Part shown: one piece after another, positions 42,404 to 51,184 of the stretch | Numbering within the stretch: the stretch's first letter is position 1 | Layout: the number at the start of each line of letters is the position of its first letter | DNA from: Pseudaquidulcibacter sp041917055 | Lineage (GTDB): Bacteria > Pseudomonadota > Alphaproteobacteria > Caulobacterales > Aquidulcibacteraceae | Direction: 5' to 3' | DNA length: 64,000 nt | Assembly: GCA_041917055.1 (NCBI GenBank) | Contig: JAYRYJ010000005.1 | Span: forward strand, 123,483 to 187,482 | Made by a program: the position numbers and the translations under genes | Notes under the pieces: model-generated | What the model was told of the DNA's origin: nothing | The model's input: only the letters and a program-made list of their open reading frames with translations | The model's database searches: none

Positions 42404-42961
42404 ATTAAACAAAAACAATCGCTGAATCGCAACTCCAATACATTTCTATTACAATGACGTTTTCTATTGTTGATCACAATTCTCTTTGACTTCACAAAAT
42501 GAATTGAGTCGAAGCATACTTTCAGAATTACAAAAACTGCGCCTCTCTCTATTCATAATAGAAATGTCTCAACTATCTAATAAGCAATTGTAATATAGAA
42601 GAAAAAAAGTGGCATTTCGCCAAAACTAACACATCTGCGCACACATGTGCGCAGATGTGTGCATCTGAAAAATATCTATATATTATGAACCTGTAACTTA
42701 TTGATTTAACGTGCAAGAAAGCACTCGCATGTCGATTATTAAGACATTGGCCTCTATACGCTAATTACAATCCATTTTTCAACGATTTGGGCAAAATTCA
42801 CAATACCTAACTTATCTAAATTTGGTTCTTAAATGACATAATTTCATATAGTCTTACGTCGTAAATATTTCGGTCAAAATGCCGCGATTGCAAAATTTTG
42901 GCTATGCATTATAGCGCCATGCTTTGTTGCGATTTTTTCGCAGGGATAGTAATGGAAATTA
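42404..42961. other. 558-bp intergenic region without a recognisable gene
   Basis: AT-rich throughout, with stops in all frames and no tRNA-like cloverleaf that I can see. It contains the 15-2-15 inverted repeat at 42629-42660, a second overlapping short palindrome (CAGATG-N4-CATCTG), a small GTGC-N6-GCAC hairpin near 42711-42724, and the ccmI control region at its right end. There an 11-codon ORF (ATG 42952) with an AGGGA Shine-Dalgarno overlaps the ccmI ATG. Confidence 0.6.
42629..42660. repeat. Perfect 15-bp inverted repeat with 2-bp spacer
   Basis: ACACATCTGCGCACA (42629-42643), then CA, then its exact reverse complement (42646-42660). It is far more GC-rich than the surrounding AT-rich spacer. 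Without a T-tract it is not a standard terminator; a dimeric-protein binding site, a structured RNA or a recombination site are options. Confidence 0.85.
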
Positions 42962-44095
42962 ATGCTAAATACCGCAAGCCCGATTGATTTACTGATTTTT
43001 GCTTTAATGGCATTTATTCTTTTGTCTGTAGTGGTTTTTCTTGTTTTGAAAGCCTATTTAAGCGATAAACATCTGTCTAATGACGGTGCCGCCACAATTT
43101 ATAATTCCCAATTATTTGAAATTGAAAAAGACCTTGAAATTGGCACTATCGATGAGGGCGAATTTAATAGCGCAAAAAACGAAATCTTGCGCAGACTTTT
43201 GAATTCACAAAAATTTGCCGTTCAAGGCATTTTTGAAAAAGCGAAAAAGCAAACTCCATTTGCAATTGCCATCTTAATTGTTTTGTCCAGCCTTGGAATT
43301 TACGGCCTAATCGGTTCGCCGTTTCGTAAAGATGAACCAATTGCGCAAAGAATTAAGTCTATTTTTTATGGTGATATTTCACGCGCAAGCCCCGACGAAA
43401 TCATGCTTGTTTTGCTTGAAAAGGCCAAGGCTGCACCAAAAGACGACTCGCCGCATTTATTCATGGGCAAATTATTATTAGACAAAGGCCAAACCCAAGA
43501 CGCTCTACAATCATTTCAAGCCGCATTGCGACGCAATCCAAAAAATCCCGAAACCTTGGCTGAATATGCGGGCACAATGTTCGAACTTAATGGAAATAAG
43601 ATTGATGATGAATTTGAAGCGGCGATTAATGCAGCATTGACCTTAGATCCCAAAAATCAAAGTGCACTTTTTTATCGCGGACGCGCATTATGGCTTAATG
43701 ACAAAAAGCCCGAAGGTCTAAGCGAATGGCGAAAGATTTATGACACGGTTAAAAATAATCAAACCACAAGAAACGATTTTATTTTACGTTTGGTATCAAG
43801 TCTTTCACGCCTTGATGTTGGGCCCAAGTCTGAAAATATGGGTGGCGATATGGCGCAATTTGGAACACCGGAATTTATTAATTCCATGATTTCGCGCCGT
43901 GCAGAAAAATTAAATGCCAATCCTGCGGATATTGGCCTGCGCCTTTCTTACGCCAATGTGATTTCAAAAACTGACCCCAAAAAAGCACTTTCGATTTTAG
44001 AGGCCGGACGGACATATTTCGCGCAAGACGCAATGCAAAAAGACATTTTAGAAATGACAATTAATTTTCAAAACCGAATGGGTGAAAAACAATGA
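42962..44095 (+). CDS. ccmI: Cytochrome c biogenesis protein CcmI (CycH)
   Basis: Apocytochrome chaperone of the system I maturation complex, 377 residues. Transmembrane helix 1 is IDLLIFALMAFILLSVVVFLVL, then a leucine-zipper-like cytosolic loop (QLFEIEKDLEIGTIDEGEFNSAKNEILRRL), helix 2 (PFAIAILIVLSSLGIYGLIG) and periplasmic TPR repeats (DDSPHLFMGKLLLDKGQTQDALQSFQAALRRNP; NQSALFYRGRALWLNDKKPEGLSEW). It is first gene of ccmIEFH, overlapping ccmE by 4 bp. An 11-codon upstream ORF overlaps its start. No ccmG or ccmABCD is nearby. Confidence 0.9.
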   Translation: MLNTASPIDLLIFALMAFILLSVVVFLVLKAYLSDKHLSNDGAATIYNSQLFEIEKDLEIGTIDEGEFNSAKNEILRRLLNSQKFAVQGIFEKAKKQTPFAIAILIVLSSLGIYGLIGSPFRKDEPIAQRIKSIFYGDISRASPDEIMLVLLEKAKAAPKDDSPHLFMGKLLLDKGQTQDALQSFQAALRRNPKNPETLAEYAGTMFELNGNKIDDEFEAAINAALTLDPKNQSALFYRGRALWLNDKKPEGLSEWRKIYDTVKNNQTTRNDFILRLVSSLSRLDVGPKSENMGGDMAQFGTPEFINSMISRRAEKLNANPADIGLRLSYANVISKTDPKKALSILEAGRTYFAQDAMQKDILEMTINFQNRMGEKQ

Positions 44096-44556
44096 AACGC
44101 CGCCATCGCACATTAATGATTATCGCTCTTGGCGCGGTTGCCCTAGGAAGCGCAGTTAGTTTAGGCGCAATCGCCCTTAAAAAAACTGCCTCATTCTTTT
44201 ATGCGCCGGCCGATATTGCGCAAAACCCGCCAAAAATTGGGCAGGCGGTGCGTTTAGGCGGTCTTGTTACCGTCGGAAGTGTCAAAAAACTTGATAATGG
44301 TGTTGTCGAATTCCTCGTTACCGATAATAGCGCCAAAGACATTAAAGTAAGCTATCAAGGTCTTGTCCCCGATTTATTTCGCGAAGGCCAAGGCGTTATT
44401 GCCGAAGGCAAATTCATAAGCCCCGAAGTTTTTAAAGCCGACAAAATCCTGGCCAAGCATGACGAAAATTATGTTCCAAAAGAAGTTGCTGATGCCTTAA
44501 AAAAATCCGGTGAATGGAAGGGTGCGGCTAATGCTGTCGGGGCGAAAAGCCAATGA
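44092..44556 (+). CDS. ccmE: Heme chaperone CcmE (CycJ)
   Basis: Periplasmic heme carrier anchored by one N-terminal helix (TLMIIALGAVALGSAVSLGAIAL). The OB-fold carries LGGLVTVGSVKKL and VEFLVTDNSAKDIKVSYQGLVPDLFREGQGVIAEGKF. The covalent heme-binding motif HDENY is present (AKHDENYVPKEV), with His near residue 124. It is 154 residues, normal. It overlaps both neighbours by 4 bp in the ccmIEFH operon. Confidence 0.96.
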   Translation: MKRRHRTLMIIALGAVALGSAVSLGAIALKKTASFFYAPADIAQNPPKIGQAVRLGGLVTVGSVKKLDNGVVEFLVTDNSAKDIKVSYQGLVPDLFREGQGVIAEGKFISPEVFKADKILAKHDENYVPKEVADALKKSGEWKGAANAVGAKSQ

Positions 44557-46526
44557 TTGTTGAATTTGGTCATTTTGCCCTGGTTTTGACCTTGGTTTTA
44601 GGCGTCGTGCAGGCGCTGATAGCTTTTTGGGGCGATTTCAAAAAAGATTTGCGCCTTGCGAATGTGACCAATGCAATAAATAGCGCGCAATTTATTGCAA
44701 TTGTGATTGCGTTTTTTGCTTTGGTTTATGCGCATGTCACTTCTGATTTCACTGTCAAGAATGTTGCCGAAAACTCCCATTCATTAAAGCCTATGATTTA
44801 TAAAATAGCGGGAACATGGGGCAATCACGAAGGGTCAATGCTTTTATGGGCATTAATTGCATCAGGTTTTGGCTTTGCACTTTCACATTTTTCAAATGGC
44901 CTATCTTGGACTTTGCGTCTAAAGGCTTTGGGCATTCAGGGTCTTATTGTTGCCTCTGTCGGCGCTTATGTGGTTTTTGCTTCGAACCCATTTGCGCGGG
45001 TCGAAGATATTGTATTGCAAGGCAAGGATTTGAACCCATTATTGCAAGATCCGGCATTGGCATTGCACCCACCATTTTTGTATCTTGGCTATGTTGGCCT
45101 ATCTTTGGTTTTTTCGCTAGCGGTGGCGGCATTATTAGAAGGGCGGGTTGACGCGGCTTGGGCACGCATTGTTAGGCCGTGGGTTCTATCAAGTTGGATT
45201 TTCCTAACTATCGGTATCGGCCTTGGCGCTTATTGGGCCTATTATGAATTGGGCTGGGGCGGTTGGTGGTTTTGGGACCCTGTCGAAAACGCATCCTTTA
45301 TGCCTTGGTTATTAGCAAGCGCCTTATTGCATTCGGCAATTGTCACTGAAAAGCGCGGCGCTTTGGCGGCTTGGACCGTTTTATTGGCAATTTTAGCGTT
45401 TTCAATGTCTTTATTAGGAACATTTTTAGTGCGTTCCGGCGTTTTGACATCGGTTCACGCCTTTGCACTCGACCCAAAGCGCGGCGTTTTTATTCTTATG
45501 ATTCTTTTGGCCTTTACCGGCGGCGGATTATTTATTTATGGTGCAAAAGGCGCTTCAATGGGCTCGGATCGTGGCATATTCGCTTTAATAAGCCGCGAAA
45601 CTGCATTGGTGGTCAATAATCTATTCTTGGTGGTATCATCATTCACCATTCTAATCGGCACTTTATATCCATTGGTAGGAGAGGCAATTTATGGACGCGC
45701 CCTATCAGTCGGCGCACCGTATTTTAATGCGGTTTTTACGCCCTTAATCAGTGTGTTATTGGTATTTTTGCCGATTTCAACTTTTTTGAGTTGGAAACGA
45801 TCGAAACTAAAATCCAATCTAATGAAATTAATTCCGGCTTTGGGAATTGCATTGGTCTTGGGGCTTTTGGTTGCGTTTTTGGCGAAGAATAAGCCAATGA
45901 GCGCCGTGGGAATTGCCATTGGGATTTGGCTTATTACCGGTGCAGTTTCCGAAATTTTCAGTCGTATCGGTGTTGGCAAAATCGATTTAAAAGGCGCAAT
46001 TGCGCGGTTTGATGGATTGCGCCCTTCGCATATCGGCATGTTTTTGGCGCATTTAGGATTGGGGATTTTTGTTATTGGTGCGGTGGTGCAGCAAAGTTTC
46101 ACAAAAGAAACCACAATCGCGCTTTCAATTGGCGAAAAGGCGGTTTTCGAGACTTATGAAGTCACTCTAAAGTCAATGAATGCCGAAGAAGGCCCGAATT
46201 TCGCCGCGGACCGCGCCATCGTCAGTTTTGTGCGCCCCAATCATAGTTTCGATCTAAGTCCGCAAAGGCGCTTTTATCAATTTGCGAAAATGCCGACCAC
46301 CGAAGTGTCACGCAAAACTATTGGCCTAAGCGAATTTTATGTCGCATTGGGTGAGCCAAGTTTCATTGATGGCAAGGCAAAATGGACATTGCGCCTTTAT
46401 AAAAACCCATTCATCTCATGGGTTTTTGGCGGGGTATTGATAATGGCAATCGGTGGGATTTATTCAATTTCCGACCGTCGCTTAAAAATCGGCGCACCAA
46501 AATCGCAAAAAGAGGCAAAAGCATGA
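44553..46526 (+). CDS. ccmF: Cytochrome c heme lyase CcmF (CycK)
   Basis: The large integral-membrane heme lyase subunit of system I, 657 residues with about 13-15 transmembrane helices. The WWD heme-binding motif is GGWWFWDPVENASFMPWL near residue 235. Other conserved text is MIYKIAGTWGNHEGSMLLWALI, LLQDPALALHPPFLYLGYVGLS and SVHAFALDPKRGVFIL. Normal length and no interruptions. It joins heme from CcmE to reduced apocytochromes with CcmH and CcmI. Confidence 0.97.
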   Translation: MIVEFGHFALVLTLVLGVVQALIAFWGDFKKDLRLANVTNAINSAQFIAIVIAFFALVYAHVTSDFTVKNVAENSHSLKPMIYKIAGTWGNHEGSMLLWALIASGFGFALSHFSNGLSWTLRLKALGIQGLIVASVGAYVVFASNPFARVEDIVLQGKDLNPLLQDPALALHPPFLYLGYVGLSLVFSLAVAALLEGRVDAAWARIVRPWVLSSWIFLTIGIGLGAYWAYYELGWGGWWFWDPVENASFMPWLLASALLHSAIVTEKRGALAAWTVLLAILAFSMSLLGTFLVRSGVLTSVHAFALDPKRGVFILMILLAFTGGGLFIYGAKGASMGSDRGIFALISRETALVVNNLFLVVSSFTILIGTLYPLVGEAIYGRALSVGAPYFNAVFTPLISVLLVFLPISTFLSWKRSKLKSNLMKLIPALGIALVLGLLVAFLAKNKPMSAVGIAIGIWLITGAVSEIFSRIGVGKIDLKGAIARFDGLRPSHIGMFLAHLGLGIFVIGAVVQQSFTKETTIALSIGEKAVFETYEVTLKSMNAEEGPNFAADRAIVSFVRPNHSFDLSPQRRFYQFAKMPTTEVSRKTIGLSEFYVALGEPSFIDGKAKWTLRLYKNPFISWVFGGVLIMAIGGIYSISDRRLKIGAPKSQKEAKA

Positions 46527-46954
46527 AACGTGCCTTAATATTATTATCTCTAATCGCAATTCCCGCATTTGCGCAAGATTTAAGCCCAAGGGACGAGGCG
46601 CGGTTTAATGAGTTAGGCAAAGAAATCCGCTGTGTTGTTTGTCAATCCGAACCCGTTGCCACTTCAAGCGCAAAAATTGCCCAAGATATGCGCGCTGTCA
46701 TCAAAGAAAGAATAAAAGCCGGTGATTCAGATAGCGAAATCAGAAAATATTTCGCCGATCATTATGGTGAATTTGTATTATTGCGCCCGGTTCTAAATTC
46801 GGCAACTATTTTGCTTTGGCTTGCGCCATTTGCACTTTTGGCATTGGGTGGCGTTTTTGCATTTTTTCATTTTCGCAGGCCCGTCGAAGATAGCAAAGAG
46901 CTTAGCCCAGAAGAATTAGCGCAAATTGAGGAAATTCAAAAAGGCAATCAATGA
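46523..46954 (+). CDS. ccmH: Cytochrome c maturation protein CcmH (CycL)
   Basis: Periplasmic thioredoxin-like reductant of apocytochrome CXXCH motifs. Signal peptide MKRALILLSLIAIPAFAQ, then the catalytic pair in GKEIRCVVCQSEPVATSSAKIAQDMRAVIKE (RCxxC), and the C-terminal transmembrane anchor SATILLWLAPFALLALGGVFAFF. The ATG at 46523 overlaps the ccmF stop and is preferred over an upstream start inside ccmF. It is 143 residues, normal for the short alphaproteobacterial CcmH. Confidence 0.95.
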   Translation: MKRALILLSLIAIPAFAQDLSPRDEARFNELGKEIRCVVCQSEPVATSSAKIAQDMRAVIKERIKAGDSDSEIRKYFADHYGEFVLLRPVLNSATILLWLAPFALLALGGVFAFFHFRRPVEDSKELSPEELAQIEEIQKGNQ

Positions 46955-47373
46955 TAATATTTGCACACTTGATTTTTGTCGGAATCTGGCTTGGTTGCGT
47001 TATTACCGAGGCTCTGTTTGAACGTGCATTATTGGGGCAGGGCCATGATAAAGAAAAAATCCTCTCAAAATTGCATGTTAAAGTCGATTTATTCGTCGAA
47101 ATTCCGGCCTTTGTTTTGACTGCGGTCACGGGTGCATATTTGTTAGGCGCAACCAATTTCGACATTGCTCTTTTTGCAAAAATTGGTTTTGGCGTTTTGG
47201 CGATTTTACTCAATATTTATTGCGTCTATTTGGTTTTTGAACGTGATAAAGCCGCGCAAAATGACAATTGGCCTCGTTTCGAAAAACTTGACCACATTCA
47301 ACATAAAGCGGGTGCGGGGGTTTTGATTTTCATTGTTTTAGCAATAATTGCGGGAATGGCGCGATTTGTGTAA
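46951..47373 (+). CDS. Small integral membrane protein downstream of ccmH
   Basis: A 140-residue protein with four predicted transmembrane helices (MIIFAHLIFVGIWLGCVIT; FVLTAVTGAYLLG; IGFGVLAILLNIYCVYLV; AGAGVLIFIVLAIIAGMARF). Conserved-looking histidines occur at H6 and in LDHIQHKAG, reminiscent of heme- or copper-handling membrane proteins such as the CopD/HemJ style. It overlaps ccmH by 4 bp, so it is co-transcribed with the cytochrome c genes. I do not recognise the family for certain; a role in heme or copper delivery is a guess from context. Confidence 0.68.
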   Translation: MIIFAHLIFVGIWLGCVITEALFERALLGQGHDKEKILSKLHVKVDLFVEIPAFVLTAVTGAYLLGATNFDIALFAKIGFGVLAILLNIYCVYLVFERDKAAQNDNWPRFEKLDHIQHKAGAGVLIFIVLAIIAGMARFV

Positions 47374-47374
47374 A

Positions 47375-48313
47375 TTAAGCGCGAATTGAGGCTTGGGTTT
47401 GCATAATATTTCCTAAAAGGCTCGTAGCCTTGTTGCGGAAATTATCTATAAACAGACTTATGGCATTGGTCGCGAGTTCGGTTTTGACACGCGCGGCATT
47501 AAGCCTCGCGCTTTCAATTTCAAGATTTGTGTCAAAAATTTCTGATTGTGCGTTTGAAACAATTGCTTGGAATTTCCGGGAAACTTCTTCGGCTCGTTCA
47601 ATGTTTTTCGCGCTGCCGCCGACAGTTGCGAGGTTTAAATTGGTGCGTGCAATGCCACTACCGCCGGCATTCATCATATCATCTGCCGCCAAGGCCATTT
47701 GGGCAGTGGTTGCGGTCATGAAATTTTGATTTACCAAATTGACATTGACGCCATAGCCAGGTGATGTGCTTCCGGAAGTAATTGAGCTGCTCAAATACCA
47801 TGAATCTGGTAATTTCAATTTGTCCAAGAAACTATCAGTATCATAGGGGTCATAGGCCCAATCAGCGCCCGATTCCATAACATCGGTATAAAGATGGGCA
47901 TAGATTTCGCCCTGTTGGGTATATAATTGTCCTAATTCTGCGGCGCGCGCGGCTAAGCCCTGCCATTCGTCGTAATATCTTTGACGGTCTTGGGAATTTG
48001 GCGCGCTTAAAGCGGCATATTTCAATAGATTATAGGCTTCACGCTGCAATGTGATGCCTTCTTCGTGCTGCAACACCACTAATTCCGAAAATGCGCCATA
48101 ACGTTTTAGTTCGCTTTCGCGATATTCCCAAGTCGCTGTTTCATTTTTTAGATTCTGTTGAAGAATATAGCCGGATCCATTGTCTTTCGCGCTATTTACT
48201 TTCGATCCGGTTGCGATGCGATTCGACGATTCTGAGGCGCGCTTTTGCGCATCCGCCATAGAGCGGTTGGCAATTGCCACAGAATTATTTAGTCTTGATA
48301 GACCGCCAATCAT
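47375..48313 (-). CDS. Flagellin-like protein, solitary
   Basis: A 312-residue flagellin. The conserved N-terminal D0/D1 segment reads LNNSVAIANRSMADAQKRASESSNRIATGSKVNSAKDNGSGYIL, matching the classic ...RLSTGKRINSAADDAAG pattern. The C-terminal D1/D0 segment is NIERAEEVSRKFQAIVSNAQSEIFDTNLEIESARLNAARVKTELA. The middle has an unusual Tyr-rich insert (QRYYDEWQGLAARAAELGQLYTQQGEIYAHLYTD). No other flagellar gene is within the window, so it is an outlying flagellin or a flagellin-like structural protein. Confidence 0.85.
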   Translation of the reverse strand: MIGGLSRLNNSVAIANRSMADAQKRASESSNRIATGSKVNSAKDNGSGYILQQNLKNETATWEYRESELKRYGAFSELVVLQHEEGITLQREAYNLLKYAALSAPNSQDRQRYYDEWQGLAARAAELGQLYTQQGEIYAHLYTDVMESGADWAYDPYDTDSFLDKLKLPDSWYLSSSITSGSTSPGYGVNVNLVNQNFMTATTAQMALAADDMMNAGGSGIARTNLNLATVGGSAKNIERAEEVSRKFQAIVSNAQSEIFDTNLEIESARLNAARVKTELATNAISLFIDNFRNKATSLLGNIMQTQASIRA

Positions 48314-48417
48314 CGCATTTTGCGCCTTTTATCAAGGTTTCATACTAGAAACCATCGGGTAAAGTAACAAAATCAAATAAAAATTAATCAAAGTTTGATG
48401 GTTAATGGTTAGTAAAT

Positions 48418-48702
48418 CTATGAATTGCGATTTTGATTAAAGGCGCGCCTGAATTTTGCCAGAAATTTGTCAATTTCGGCAAAAGCAGGTTGCGACAGGG
48501 CAAAAAACCTTTGCTGCTTATCAATTCTTTTTGTCACAAGACCCGCATTTTCCAAGACTTTGACGTGTTTAGAAATCATGGGAAGGCTAAAATTATGTGG
48601 CTTTGCCAAGTCGCCCAAATTGCGCTCGCCATCAATTAGATTTAGCAAAATTGCGCGCCGCGTTGGGTCGCTTAATGCCTGAAATATCGCATCAATATGC
48701 AT
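48418..48702 (-). CDS. ArsR-family transcriptional repressor
   Basis: A 94-residue winged helix-turn-helix regulator. The pattern is AIFQALSDPTRRAILLNLIDGERNLGDLAKPHNFSLPMISKHVKVLENAGLVTKRIDKQQRFFALSQ. Cysteines of the arsenic type are absent, so a metal sensor of the ArsR/SmtB kind is not supported; it is closer to SdpR/BigR-like non-metal members. A near-perfect 14-bp inverted repeat sits 12 bp upstream, probably an autoregulatory site. No obvious partner gene follows on the same strand. Confidence 0.88.
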   Translation of the reverse strand: MHIDAIFQALSDPTRRAILLNLIDGERNLGDLAKPHNFSLPMISKHVKVLENAGLVTKRIDKQQRFFALSQPAFAEIDKFLAKFRRAFNQNRNS

Positions 48703-48713
48703 AAGTATAAACC

Positions 48714-48749
48714 ATATTATTAATTAACAAAAACATTAATTAATAATAT
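48714..48749. promoter_or_regulatory. Inverted repeat ATATTATTAATTAA-N8-TTAATTAATAATAT (ArsR operator candidate)
   Basis: Perfect 14-bp AT-only arms with an 8-bp spacer, located just upstream of the arsR start and about 185 bp upstream of degP. ArsR-family repressors typically bind such dyads at their own promoters. No gene lies in 48750-48933, which also holds the degP promoter and the GGAG at 48924-48927. Confidence 0.7.
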
Positions 48750-48933
48750 ATGCAAATAAAATCAATAGCATTTTCCTAATTCAAAATTAATTTTTTGCAA
48801 CAAAATGGCAATAATTGCGGTAAAAATTGCCAATCCTTTCTGAAAATTTAGTTTTGTGCCATAGTCAAACCATTTTTTTTGCGCCATATTGTTAATGTTT
48901 GAAAAACGAAATTCAAACTTTACGGAGTTTAAG

Positions 48934-50436
48934 ATGAATAATAAAACCAAGTCGGGGTTTTTTAAGCGCCCAATTCTTACGGGTGCTGCTGCTATTGCAT
49001 TGGTAATCGGTTCGTTCGGTGCAGGTCATATTTTGCACCCTGCACTTTTGCAAGCAGGCGCAATTCAGGCCAAGGCGCCAAAGGCCGCCGCAAGCCTTCC
49101 GAGTTTTGCTGATTTGGTTGATAATGTTTCCCCTGCCGTGGTCGCAATTGATGTCACCGCAAAAACTAATATTGAAGATCAATTGAAAGACCTTCCTCCC
49201 GAATTCAAAAAATTCTTTGAAGACCAAATGGGCAAAGGCAAAGAGAAAGAAGTTAAAGGCGGTGGTTCGGGCTTTTTCATTTCCGACAAAGGTTATATCG
49301 TAACCAATAATCACGTAGTCGAAAATGCCACTGAAATTACGGTCACTTTGCACGATGGTCGCGAATTGCCAGCCAAAGTTATCGGCACCGATGTGCGCAC
49401 CGATTTGGCGGTTTTGAAAGTTGAAGGTTCGGGTTTCCAATTCGTTGAATTTGATGCATCAACCAAAGTTCGTGTGGGCGATTGGGTGGTTGCAATTGGC
49501 AACCCATTTGGTTTGGGTGGCACCGCCACTGCGGGTATTGTTTCGGGTCTTGGTCGTGAAAATGTTGGTGAAGCTAATATTTCTGACTTTATTCAAATTG
49601 ATGCGCCAATTAACCCTGGTAATTCCGGTGGCCCGACCTTTGACATGTCCGGTCGTGTGATCGGCGTTAATACCGCTATATTCTCTCGTTCCGGCGGAAA
49701 TATCGGGATTGGTTTTGCTATTCCGTCAAATGTCGCGCGCACTGTTACTGATCAATTGATTAAGAATGGTCAAGTGAAATATGGTTGGCTTGGTGCGGTG
49801 GTCCAAGATTTGAACTCTCAAATGGCTGATTCTTATGGCCTAAAAGGCGCGAAAGGCGCACTTATAAGCTCTATCTCGCCAAATAGCCCTGCGCAAAAAG
49901 CGGGTTTGAAACGCGGTGATGTTGTGCTTTCAATCGATGGTAAACCTGTCAAATCGCATTCCGATTTGACCCGTAAGATTGGTCAAACGCCGGCAGGAAC
50001 CAAAATTTCATTGGAAGTTGCGGATTCAAATGGCAAAAAACGCCCTGTCGATGTTTTAATTGCTGAGCGACCGAATGAAAAACAATTGGCGGATCTATTG
50101 TCAAAACCTGACACCGGCGACAAAACTGCAAAAGACGCAACCGAAGTTATGGGCTTTATGGTTGGCCCATTAACGCCCGCTGCGCGCACAAAATTGAAAT
50201 TGTCACCAGAGGATAAAGGGGTTTTGATAACTTCAATCGATGAAGATTCCAAAGCCTATGATGTCGGTATTTCGGTCGGTGATGCGATCTTGGAAGTCAA
50301 TGGCAAAGAAGTGGTTTCAAGTGACCAATTAATTGCAGAAATCGATGCCGCCAAAAAAGACAATCGCAAATCCGTTCGCCTTTATGTCCAATCCGGTGAC
50401 GGGCAAGGCGGCGGCTTTGTTTTGGTTCCGTTTTAA
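48934..50436 (+). CDS. degP: Do/DegP-family periplasmic serine protease
   Basis: A 500-residue HtrA protease with an N-terminal signal/anchor (ILTGAAAIALVIGSFGAG). The catalytic triad is His127 (YIVTNNHVVENA), Asp157 (TDLAVLK) and Ser231 (INPGNSGGPTFD). Two PDZ domains follow (residues about 290-380 and 410-490), with GWLGAVVQDLN, SISPNSPAQKAGLKRGDVVLSIDG and GVLITSIDEDSKAYDVGISVGD. The ATG at 48934 has GGAG nearby. Genes for a two-component system and glnE follow, an arrangement shared with rhizobia. Confidence 0.95.
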   Translation: MNNKTKSGFFKRPILTGAAAIALVIGSFGAGHILHPALLQAGAIQAKAPKAAASLPSFADLVDNVSPAVVAIDVTAKTNIEDQLKDLPPEFKKFFEDQMGKGKEKEVKGGGSGFFISDKGYIVTNNHVVENATEITVTLHDGRELPAKVIGTDVRTDLAVLKVEGSGFQFVEFDASTKVRVGDWVVAIGNPFGLGGTATAGIVSGLGRENVGEANISDFIQIDAPINPGNSGGPTFDMSGRVIGVNTAIFSRSGGNIGIGFAIPSNVARTVTDQLIKNGQVKYGWLGAVVQDLNSQMADSYGLKGAKGALISSISPNSPAQKAGLKRGDVVLSIDGKPVKSHSDLTRKIGQTPAGTKISLEVADSNGKKRPVDVLIAERPNEKQLADLLSKPDTGDKTAKDATEVMGFMVGPLTPAARTKLKLSPEDKGVLITSIDEDSKAYDVGISVGDAILEVNGKEVVSSDQLIAEIDAAKKDNRKSVRLYVQSGDGQGGGFVLVPF

Positions 50437-50443
50437 GGAAAAA

Positions 50444-51118
50444 ATGATGAAAGTTCTTATTGTTGAAGATGCCCATGACACTGCGCGTTTTATGGCGCGT
50501 GCCTTGGAAGAAGCGGGCCATAATGCCGAAGTTTCGCACAATGGCCTAGACGGCGAACAAAAAGCGCGTAGCCTTGCGTTTGATGTTTTGGTTTTTGATA
50601 GAATGCTTCCCGGCAAAGACGGTTTGGAAATCGTTCGCGATTTACGCGCTGATAAAATCACCACACCCGTTCTTTTCCTTTCGGCATTGGGCGAAGTTGA
50701 CCATCGTATTGAAGGCTTAAAAGCCGGTGGTGATGATTATCTTGCAAAGCCTTATTCAAGCGCCGAATTGGTTGCCCGCGTCGAAGTTTTAGGCAAACGA
50801 ATTGACCCTGATTCACGCGCAACCCTGCTAAAGCTCGGTGATTTGGAAATGGATTTAATCACGCGCAAAGTCTATCGTGCGGGAAAGAAAATCGATATTC
50901 AACCCCGCGAATTTCGCCTTTTGGAATATTTGATGCGTAATTCCGGTCAGATTGTGACCCGCACTATGCTCTTGGAAAAAGTCTGGGATTATCATTTTGA
51001 CCCACAGACTAATGTTATTGACGTCCATGTGTCACGCCTTCGTTCCAAAATCGATAAGGATTTTGATCACCCAATGTTGCAGACCATTCGCGGCACGGGT
51101 TACAGGCTTGACGCTTGA
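50444..51118 (+). CDS. OmpR/PhoB-family response regulator downstream of degP
   Basis: 224 residues. The receiver domain is MMKVLIVEDAHDTARFMARAL, with phospho-acceptor Asp in DVLVFDRMLPGKDGLEIVRDLR and Lys in DDYLAKPYSSAEL. The winged-helix domain is KLGDLEMDLITRKVYRAGKKIDIQPREFRLLEYLMRNSGQIVTRTMLLEKVWDY. It begins right after degP with an AAGGA Shine-Dalgarno. A hairpin at 51140-51168 separates it from its cognate kinase. Similar pairs next to degP exist in other alphaproteobacteria, suggesting envelope-stress or nitrogen-related control. Confidence 0.92.
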   Translation: MMKVLIVEDAHDTARFMARALEEAGHNAEVSHNGLDGEQKARSLAFDVLVFDRMLPGKDGLEIVRDLRADKITTPVLFLSALGEVDHRIEGLKAGGDDYLAKPYSSAELVARVEVLGKRIDPDSRATLLKLGDLEMDLITRKVYRAGKKIDIQPREFRLLEYLMRNSGQIVTRTMLLEKVWDYHFDPQTNVIDVHVSRLRSKIDKDFDHPMLQTIRGTGYRLDA

Positions 51119-51139
51119 ATGAATTGAAATAGAAGCGAT

Positions 51140-51168
51140 ATAAGCCATGGTATATCACCATGGCTTAT
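51140..51168. other. Hairpin between response-regulator and kinase genes
   Basis: A perfect 11-bp stem ATAAGCCATGG / CCATGGCTTAT with a 7-base loop, followed by TTTCTT. It could be a weak terminator or RNA-processing site that lowers kinase expression relative to the regulator. Confidence 0.6.
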
Positions 51169-51184
51169 TTCTTAAGGCGCGAAT

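Noticed and set aside
42404..42961. tRNA or dif site in the large spacer
   Set aside because: No cloverleaf or CCA-like end was found, and the palindrome does not match the 11-6-11 XerCD arrangement.
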